From positions 1 through 38,983 of the forward strand of contig CDMY01000236.1 in the NCBI GenBank assembly GCA_001179505.1: 38,983 nucleotides of DNA, given 5' to 3'. Both the position numbers and the translations under genes were made by a program. This stretch comes from Vitrella brassicaformis (lineage: Eukaryota; Sar; Vitrellaceae). The stretch's first letter is position 1, and each line of letters opens with the position of its first letter. Below, in pieces: positions 13,001 through 22,600 of the stretch. The notes under the pieces are model-generated. The model was not told the origin of the DNA. It saw only the letters and a program-made list of their open reading frames with translations, and made no database searches.

Positions 13001-16000
13001 GATAACTGCAATGGGGTCAGTGGCATAGGCGTCGTTGACGGCTGCAGCGTAGACGATCTGAGATGCCGTATGCGCCGACAGCAGTGATTCAGAAACCTCA
13101 TCCGCAGCCGCAAATGTAGTTCCCTCTCCCAGTGCCCCCGTGAAGATGCGTTGCTGGTCATCTGACGCACCGACCACCAGCGTGTCAGCGGCAGTGGCCT
13201 TGTCGGTCTCCCCGCCTGACGGAACCCATTCGATCTCCCACAGGGAGGGCAGCGCTGCCTCTGTCTTGTTTGGCCTTCTTGAGAAGTCGACCTCCCTCAG
13301 CTGGAGGCCGCTCATGTGCAGGGCAAGATGGCCGCTTGCCGTCCTCAGGGTGACGTCCACCTGCGCCCCTGTCCCCTCTCGCGTTTTGAGGAAGAGATGA
13401 GCCCAGAGCTCTGTCACACCCACGCACGACCGCGGCCGTCTCCCATACGTCATCCTCCGAACGCCCACAGGCACCATGGCCTTGGTGAACGGTGCCCCTT
13501 CCTGTGTGGCCTGCTGCAGCAGCATGGCTGCCCCGTGCATGGCGCCGTCCACCAGGGCAGGGTGGTAGCCGAACCCCTTCTCGAAGTCCTGGAGCTTGGC
13601 CACGCTGACACGCACAAGGGCCTCACCCGCTCCCATCCGGACGCTCTGCAGCGTCTGGAATCGGGGGCCGTACTCCAGGCCGATCTTTTTGAGAGATGCG
13701 TAGAGGTCCTCCGATGCGGCAGATGATCCCTCGAGCGGTTCGGGGAGCCGCTTCTGCAGCGTTGCCAGCCAGTCTTCCTCATCGATCGCCGGGCTGCCCG
13801 CCGTCGGTGTGTGGCCCTCCCAGGGGATCGCGCGCGCCGTCACGTGTGTGTGGTGTGGTTGGGGCTGGTCGCCGCTGTCACCGCTCTCCTGACTCCACAG
13901 AGTGGTCACTCCTTCTTCGTCAATGGTGCACCCGAACACAGGCCGTTGGTCGCTTGCTGTGTCGATTGTCATGGGGACCTCAAAGCTGACGTCTTCGCAG
14001 ACGAGCTCCTGGTTCTCCACCGGCACATTCTTCTTCTGCCACTGAAGCATGGCAATGCCCAGAGCGTCGAGATAGGCAGCGGCCGGGACGACGGCCATGC
14101 CTTGCACAACATGGTCACCGAAGAGGGCCAGGGCGCTGCGGGAGAGGGTGCGGGTCGACTCCAGCTCATCCCCCTCCGATGCGTCCTTGCCGACGAGGGG
14201 ATGCGGCACGTCCACCCAGGGAAATGCACGCCGGGTGAATGTCACAGGGGGCCGCACGTCGCTGCCGTCCGACCCCTCCAGGATCACGTGCGCATTGGTG
14301 CCGCCGAAGCCGAAAGAGGAGACACCTCCGTATATGGCCCCGTTGTTGTCTGCCAGCCTCACAGGCTCCGAGGGGAAGACTATGGGGACGTCGCTGACTG
14401 CGATGTGGGGGTTGAGGGCCGAGAAGTGGAGGTTGGGCGGGGCGGTCTTGTTGCGCAACACAAGAATGACCTTGAGCAGGCCGGCGATGCCCGCCGCCCC
14501 CTCCAAGTGGCCGATGTTGGTCTTGAGTGCGCCCATGACGAGTGGTCTGTGTGAGGTCCTGCCCCTGCCCAGCACCGCCCGGATGGCCCCCACCTCAATC
14601 GGATCACCGAGACTCGTTCCCGTACCGTGCGTCTCGATGTAGCCGAGCGCATCATACGATATGCCTGAATAAAGCCAGCGACAACACACAGCCAGCAGAA
14701 GGGAAAGAGGTGTGATCGACCAGCATGGCATGCCTCATTCATTCATCTCTCTGTCTTCTGTCTGACTGCCTGACTGACTGACAGACTGACTGACTGACNN
14801 NNNNNNNNNNNNNNNNNNNNNNNNNNNNNNNNNNNNNNNNNNNNNNNNNNNNNNNNNNNNNNNNNNNNNNNNNNNNNNNNNNNNNNNNNNNNNNNNNNNN
14901 NNNNNNNNNNNNNNNNNNNNNNNNNNNNNNNNNNNNNNNNNNNNNNNNNNNNNNNNNNNNNNNNNNNNNNNNNNNNNNNNNNNNNNNNNNNNNNNNNNNN
15001 NNNNNNNNNNNNNNNNNNNNNNNNNNNNNNNNNNNNNNNNNNNNNNNNNNNNNNNNNNNNNNNNNNNNNNNNNNNNNNNNNNNNNNNNNNNNNNNNNNGA
15101 GCCTGACGCCCAGCTCTGAGGGAAGGAGGAAGGGAGGGAGGGACACAAGAGAGAGAGAGAAGAAGAGAGAGAGACGATGAGCATCCATTCATGCAAGGAG
15201 TCGTTGGTGCAGGCTTACTGTTGGACAAGGCGTTGCGGAACTCGACGGCTCCCAGCGAGTCGATGCCCAGCTCCTGCAACGGCGCGTCGAGAGATGGTAT
15301 CTCCGATGCTCCCAGCACTTCCAAGGCCGCCTGCGTCACTGTCTCGTTGACAAATGTTCGGATCTCTTCTTTCGTCAGTCCTTGCAGGTTGGGACCGTCG
15401 CTTGTGCGATTCGCACTTGTGGAGACGCCAAGGGCGACGTTGGAGAAGAATGGGGGTGTGGCAAGGCCATCATGCCGTGCTGAGACGAAGACCGGCCAGT
15501 GCACAGCTTGACAAGCCACAACTGGCGTCAGATTGCTCCGGAGGACGTCACCGAGGACTCGCAGCCCAAGATCATTCGTGACACCGGAGAGCCCCACCTT
15601 TCTGAGACGTTTGCTAAGGCCGGCAGCCATTCCCTGGTCCGTCCAGGGGCCCCACTGGATGGATACGCCGCTCAAGCCGCGGCAACGACGATGTACTGCG
15701 AGGCCATCCAAGCAAGCGTTGGCCGCCGCGTAATTGGTTTGTCCGAAGTTGCCCCACAAGGACGCGACGGAAGAGAACAAGACGAACGCATCGAGCCCGT
15801 CGTCTGCGTGCGCGGCAGCTCCTCTCCTCGCCATCATGGTGTGATGGAGGTGCCACGCTCCGTCAACCTTGGGCTTGAAGACGGCTTCCACGCCTTCCCT
15901 GGTCTGGCTCTCTAGAGTGGCGTCAACGAGCACTCCAGCAGCATGAATGACGGCCTTGACGGGAGGCAGTCCCTCCTCGTCCAGTTCCCTCACAAGCCTT

Positions 16001-19000
16001 TGGCACTCGGAAATGTCGCCCACGTCACAAGCGAAAGGCACAACCCCGCCAACAGCCACCAGTCTCTTCCACAGAGGACTCCGCTCCGAGTCAGTACTTG
16101 GTTTGCCCTTTCGAGAGGCGAGCACCATCGTCTTGGCGCCCTCAGAAACAAGCCAGTTGGCAACAACGAGACCGAGGCCCCCGAGGCCTCCTGTCACAAG
16201 GAAGGTGCCCTGCTGAGGCTCCCCAAAGGAGGTCGGAACCTTTAGGACGACTTTCCCCAAGTGTGCGGCTCGCTGCATGAAGCGGAAGGCTGCCAGTCCG
16301 CCTGTTCTGTGATCTTCGCTCGTCATGTCGAAGGAATGGAAGGGCGGAGATGTGATGAAGCCTTCCTCAATGAGGGAATGTATCCGCCGAAGCATCCCTC
16401 CCAGCCATTGCGGGTCGCTCTCCACCATGTGGTCGATAGCGATGGCCTCGTAAGTCACATCGGGACGACAGCGACGCATCTGGGCGGGACTGTAGATGCC
16501 GCGCTTCCCCAGCTCCATGAACCGGCCACCGTGGCCAAGCAGCCGAAGCGACGCCTCGAGCATCGCACCAGGCAGCGAGTTGAGGACAACGTCCACCTTG
16601 CTGCCATCCAGGAATGTGTCCATGTCACTCTCGAAAACGGCGGCGTCGCGTGAGCTCGTGACAAACTCTACCCCAAGGGAGTGGACGAAAGCTCTCTTGT
16701 GAGAACTTCCGACTGTTCCGTACACAGTCGCTCCGACTTGTCTGCAGAACTGGACGGCGGCGAATCCCACGCCTCCGGATGCGGCATGGATGAGCACGCG
16801 ATCTCCGCTCCGCACTTGAGCGATATCACGCAGTGCCACCTCGACGGTGATACTGACAGCAGGAATGCTGGCTGCCGCGGTGAAATCGAGGCCAGCAGGC
16901 TTCCGCACGAGGAAGTCGCAGGGCGTCTTGACGAAAGTTTGGAAGCAGCCCGGCGCAATGCCAAAGACGTCATCTCCGACCTTGAGTGTTGCCTCTGTGT
17001 CGGAGCCCAGTGTCACCACAGTTCCCGAAACGTCCAGTCCAGGTGCTCCTGAATACACATCACACATGAATCAGGACAGACAGATGATGAGGGAATGAGG
17101 GAGGCGTTTTGCGTATTTCGAGTGGCCATTTCGTGATTACCTGGATTTCCCGGGTAGAGACCCATGACGTTGATCACATCTCGGAAGTTCAAGGCGGCGG
17201 CTCTGACGCGAAGAATGCACTCGTTGGGAAGAAGGGCACTGGTATCGCTCGTGGTAAGAAATGGGTAGGGACTGGGGCGCAGCTTCAGGTTCGCGATGGC
17301 CCCGCGCTCGGTCATGTGTAGCTCCCGTGCGCCTCCCACAGCCAATGCACTCCGCGCCAGACGAGCTCCGAGGATCTCGCCGCCTCGAAGAGCCATCTCT
17401 GGCTCCAGGTGCTCTTCCATCGCAACTGCCGGCTCCAGCTGCTCCACGACGGACAGGGTAGAGGATGGATCCAGGTCGATACAAGAGATTGGCACTGCCG
17501 CTCCAATCAGGGGCTCAAGCTCAACGCGGGCCGTCCTTGCCGCGCCCCAGATGGCGCTTTGTGACACCGCCGCAGCTGTTGCCAGCCCCTGCTGACCCAA
17601 GGGTACTGACCCGCGGGAAAGGAGGTACAAGGGCGGCAGGCGACCTCGCGATGATCCTTCCCCTCCGGAGGGTAGGGGAGAGCCTCGTGCCAATTTCCCG
17701 TAGGCCTGCACGACAATCAGCGCCTCGCAAGCCAGCTCCGTGCTCTCCACAACTTCAGCAAGGGCTCCGAGGTACACGACGGCGCTCCAGATGTCTCGCT
17801 GCAGCAAATGGCCCAGCCCCTCGGCGCCACGACTCCTCAATTCCTCCGACGTGACAGACTCAGGCACACGCCCTTTGTCAGCCCAGGCCCTTGCGGTGTC
17901 GTGTAGACTACCTGCCGTGCCGCCCAGCAGGAGGATGCTCAACGGTCCAGTATGGTGAATGTCGTCCACCTCGGGCAGCTGGAGATTGTCCAGTTTGACC
18001 CAGTCGACATCCCATAGCAGCTCGCGGGGGATCTTGACAGCATCCACCTGCGTATCCACCTGACGAGCCGACACCTGGTCGAGGTGCGCGATGCACCGCT
18101 TGTCGCTGTCGAAGAGGTGTACAGAGTAGGTGACGTGTGCGGGCTCTGTCCCAGACGCGGACTCTGAACACACAACAGGCAGATCAGGCAGGTGTTCTCT
18201 CGCCATCCGTGCAGCCTCCTTACGTCGCAGCGAGTCCAATATGATGTGTCCCCAGACAGAGTCACTTTCGCGGAGCGGTGACATCGCTCTTATCGAGATG
18301 GACTCCACAGCATAGGGCACCAGAGGGTTGCGAAGCTTCGGCACCTCGCCTTTTCCGTCCAGCACGAAGAGTGCAGCTGCCGACTGGAGGGCTCCGTCGA
18401 GGATGGCAGGGTGCACTCCGAACCCCTGCTCGAATTCCTCCCAGGCCCCTGTGCCGCCCGCTCGTAGCTCGACCAGGACCTCACCGTAAGAGGACTCGCC
18501 ACCGGATGACTCGCCAGGCAATACGTACACTTGGCGTACAGTCTGGAATCGGGGGCCATAATTCAGTCCAGCACCAGCCAGGCACCCGTAAAGAACCGAT
18601 GGCTCTACACGTCTGACGTCTGCCGCTTCTGCCTGCTCTAACAGGTCCTTCAGGCTGACGGTGCCGATCTCGAGTCTCTCGACGTGACGCAGGACACTTC
18701 GCGCGTGTACTCGCGCGTCACCGTCGCCCTCGTCTTCGTCTGATTCGTCCATGTGAGACGATATCGCGAGCTCGATGTCCTGCTGCGAGCCGGACTGTCC
18801 ACTCACTTCAAGCGTTGGCAACTCGCTCGAAGCCGAAAGGATAAGGGGCTGCTGGAACTCGACTCCATCGAGCAGCATGACTCCTGCCTGTGCCAGAGCA
18901 GCGGTTGCCGATGCCGTGAAGATTTCGATGAAGCCCGCTGCCGGCATGATGGGGCGCCCGGATACGGCATGGTCTTCGAGTAGTTGACCGACATCGCGTC

Positions 19001-19665
19001 TGAGACGTCCGACTGCTCGCCATCTGCTCTTGCCCATGTTGTGGACACGGAGTGTGAAGGGGTTGAGTGGCGGCTTCCAAGGGAATGAAGAGTGCCCCCA
19101 TGTCGGCAGGGGAACAGCAGGCAGTTGGCCGCCATCTGCTTTCACTTCCATGACGATGTGGGCGTTGGCGCCACCGAAGCCAAAGGAGCTGACGCCGCCT
19201 ATGAAGGTAGAGCTTTGATCATCCGACGGGACCAGGGGCGTGGCTTCACAGGGGTAGATGGCGTGGAAATCCTCATCCATGTCAATGTGGGGGTTTAGCA
19301 CCCTCAGGTGCAGGTTGGGCGTCGACACACCGTGGTGTAGCGTCAGCAGCAGCTTGATGAACCCCGATATGCCGGATGAACCTTCCAGATGGCCGATGTT
19401 GGTCTTGAGTGCGCCCATGACGAGTGGTCTGTGTGAGGTCCTGCCCCTGCCCAGCACCGCCCGGATGGCCCCCACCTCAATCGGATCACCGAGACTCGTT
19501 CCCGTACCGTGCGTCTCGATGTAGCCGAGCGCATCATACGATATGCCTGAATAAAGCCAGCGACAACACACAGCCAGCAGAAGGGAAAGAGGTGTGATCG
19601 ACCAGCATGGCATGCCTCATTCATTCATCTCTCTGTCTTCTGTCTGACTGCCTGACTGACTGACA

Positions 19666-19696
<31 letters not shown>

Positions 19697-22600
19697 CTGC
19701 ATCCTCGATGGCCTCAGCGAGAACTTGCTCCTGCGCAGGGCCGCTTGGAGCAGTGAGGCTAGCAGCGCGGCCACCATGGTTCACTGCTGAGCCGCGAATC
19801 CGCGCCAGTGGCTGTGCGTCGGTTACTCCTTCACTGTCGCTCTGTGCTGCCGCCTTGAGTACGATGGCAGCGCACCCTTCACCTCTCACATATCCATCAG
19901 CCGTGGCGTCGAAGGTCTTGCACCTCGCGTCCCTCGCCATCATGCCGGCACGGCAGAAGGCGGCCGTCACCTTGGGCGACATCATGAGGTTGACGCCCGA
20001 GGCCACTGCAGCCGAGCAGATGCCCTTCTGCAGGTACTTGACGGCGACGTCGACGGCCACGAGGGAGGACGAGCAGGCCGTGTCGAGTGTGAGGCTGGGG
20101 CCCTGGATGCCGAGCAAGTAGGACGATCGGTTGGCGATGATGGATGGCGCATTGGAGGTGGCCGAGTAGCTGCTGACGGAAGCAGCTGTTGCGTCCATGA
20201 TGTAGGACCACTCGTTGCAGCAGCACCCCACAAAGACACCGATGCGCTGCCTCACCAGAGCTGCCCGCTCGAAGCCCGCCTCGTGCAGCGCGCTGTAGCT
20301 GACCTCCAGCAGGAGACGCTGCTGTGGGTCCATGGTCCTCGCCTCGCTCTCGGCGATCTTAAAGAAGGACGAGTCGAAGAGCTCTGCGTCCCGAATGAAG
20401 CCTCCCTCCTTGATATGCATCTTGGTCTCGCCCCTCGCCTCGGGATTGGGGTCGTACCACTCGTCCGCATCCCACCGCGTCGGCGGCACCTCCACAATCG
20501 CATCATGACCTCCCACCACCATGCGCCACATGTCGCCAAGGCTCTCCACGTCACCCGGCAGTCGACACGCAGCGCCCATCACAAGCACCGATCCAGCTGA
20601 TGCATCCGGTGCATCGGAGACCCTCTGCAGGGTCCTCGATGACGACAGAAATGCCGACGAGTTGGTCATGAGTTCCACCAGATGGTCGCAGATGGCGCTG
20701 AGGGTGGGGTGGTTGAAGATGAGCGTCGTTTCCAGGTTGGGCAGGTTCAGACGGCTTGCAACCAGATCAGTGAACTCCACGGCGCCGATCGAGTCCACGC
20801 CCAGCTCAAGCAAGGAGGCGTCCATCTCAGGCACACGACCGTCGCCGAGAACGGCCTCAGCGCTTTCAATCAGCACTCTCAGCACCTCCTCGCGATCGAC
20901 GGCTGTCGGGGGCTGCTGCTGCTGGGGTGGGGAGTCTGGGGGCCGCGGGGACTTGACCTCTGCGATGGAAGGGGTCGGCAGTCGCGTGGACGTGTCCACA
21001 GGAGCAGGTGGGCCCACGACCGCCCGAGGCTCCTTGACGCGAGATGCTTGTGCCTCGGATGACGTGAGGCGTGCCACCTCGCTCATGTTGACTGTAAGCA
21101 GGACGCCTGCCTGCTCGCCGCTCTCGATCAGGCTCTTGGTCTTCTGTCGCTGTATCTTGCCACTGGTGGTCTTGAGGATGCTCCTGGGCTTGAGCAGAGA
21201 CACACGGTGGACAGGGATGCCCAGTTTGGACGTGACGCTGCCGCCGATCTGCTGTGCGAGTGCCTTGAGCACCTCCTCCTCACAGACCCGGCGATCTTGG
21301 CCCAGACCCAGACGCCGCCCCAGCCATCCCAAAGAGGTGCGCTGCGGCCTGGAGGGGTCGGCCATGCAGCTGTCGACACGCTCGGCGAGCTTCTCGGGCT
21401 TGATCTCGACGGCAACGCCGATCGTTTCGTTGCCGTCGGCCTCCATGGCGAATGCGGCTGTGGAGCCTGGTCGGACCACATCGATGTGTGACTCGATCTC
21501 CTCCTCCACATCCTGCAACCAGCGACACGACACACAGAAGGCAAGGCAACACAGCACAGCACACACACGTGACACACAGGTCAGTCAGTCAGTCAGTCAT
21601 GTGAAGGATGGTCGTGGGTAGCTGGCTAGGTAGGTATGCACCTGTGGGTAGTAGTTGCGTCCCCTGATGACGATCATGTCTTTGATTCTGCCGGCGATGA
21701 AGAGCTCCCCCTGATACATGAAGCCCCTGTCGCCGGTCTTCATGAAGGAGAGGCCCTCGGTCTCCTCGTCAAGCTCCGGTGAGCCGTCACCATCCCTCCT
21801 CGGCGCCAGCTGCGCATGGAAGATCTCTTGGGTGACCGCCTGCTGCTCGAAGTATCCCATGGCGGTGCTGCCAGACTTGACCCACACCTCGCCCACACGG
21901 CAGTCGGGCAAGGGACGTCTCGTCTCGGGATCTACTATCACAACTGATAGACACAACACAACACACGACACGACCCAGCCACACAGACAGAAGGAAAGAA
22001 GCGATGAGAGCCAGTCCGTGGTGTCTGTCTGTCCCTCCCCCTGTCTGTCTGTCTCTCTGTCTCTCTGTGTCTGTGGTGGTGGTGTGGGTAGATACCAGCG
22101 ACTCCTGCGTATGGGACGCCGCAGCCGACGAGCCGCCTGAAGCCGTCTGACTCGTCCTGGCTGCTCTTGCCATCCTCCCGCAACCCCCGCCACTGGTCGC
22201 GAACCTCAATGATGCCCTGATTGACACACACATCCAGTACGCGTAATCATCATTATGAGCGGTGAGTCAAGCGATCACGCCCCCCGCCCCCCCCTGTCTG
22301 CCTACCGATTCTGTCATTCTGTCGATGTTGACTTCCAGGACCAGCGGCAGGGTCGTCGAGGTCTTGCGGCCCGTCACAAACAGAGTGTTCTCAGCGAGGC
22401 CGTACGCCGGCAGAAAAGCACTGCGGCGGAGACCTCGAGGCTCAAATTTCTGCCGTATGAATGAATGACACACACACGCAGTGAGATGAATGAACCAACA
22501 GTGCGACGCGATGGGACGGTGAGTGGCTGACTTACCTTGATGAATCGTTCGACAGTGGTGTATCTGATGGGCTCAGCGCCACAAAGGAAGCCCACGACCT

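Larger units (their letters stand above)
19145..20590 (-). other. PKS domain: ketosynthase KS1
   Basis: Condensing domain of module 1, split by the intron 19696-19547. The nucleophile motif DTACSSSL has its Cys at codon 20075-20073. The two active-site His are in THGTGT and NIGHLEG, so the Cys-His-His triad is complete. It ends in FGFGGANAH and goes straight into a dehydratase with no acyltransferase between. The second half shares a 290-bp exact match with KS2. Confidence 0.95.

Noticed and set aside
13240-14664. An AT of module 2 hidden in the assembly gap
   Set aside because: The gap lies before the KS2 C-terminus. An AT would follow that C-terminus, and this stretch is fully sequenced and goes into the DH.
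15116-15218. PKS reading frame continuing through 15218-15099 without an intron
   Set aside because: The frame runs into low-complexity Ser/Leu sequence, whereas a GTAAG...CAG intron joins ACP1 to KLGVRL in phase.
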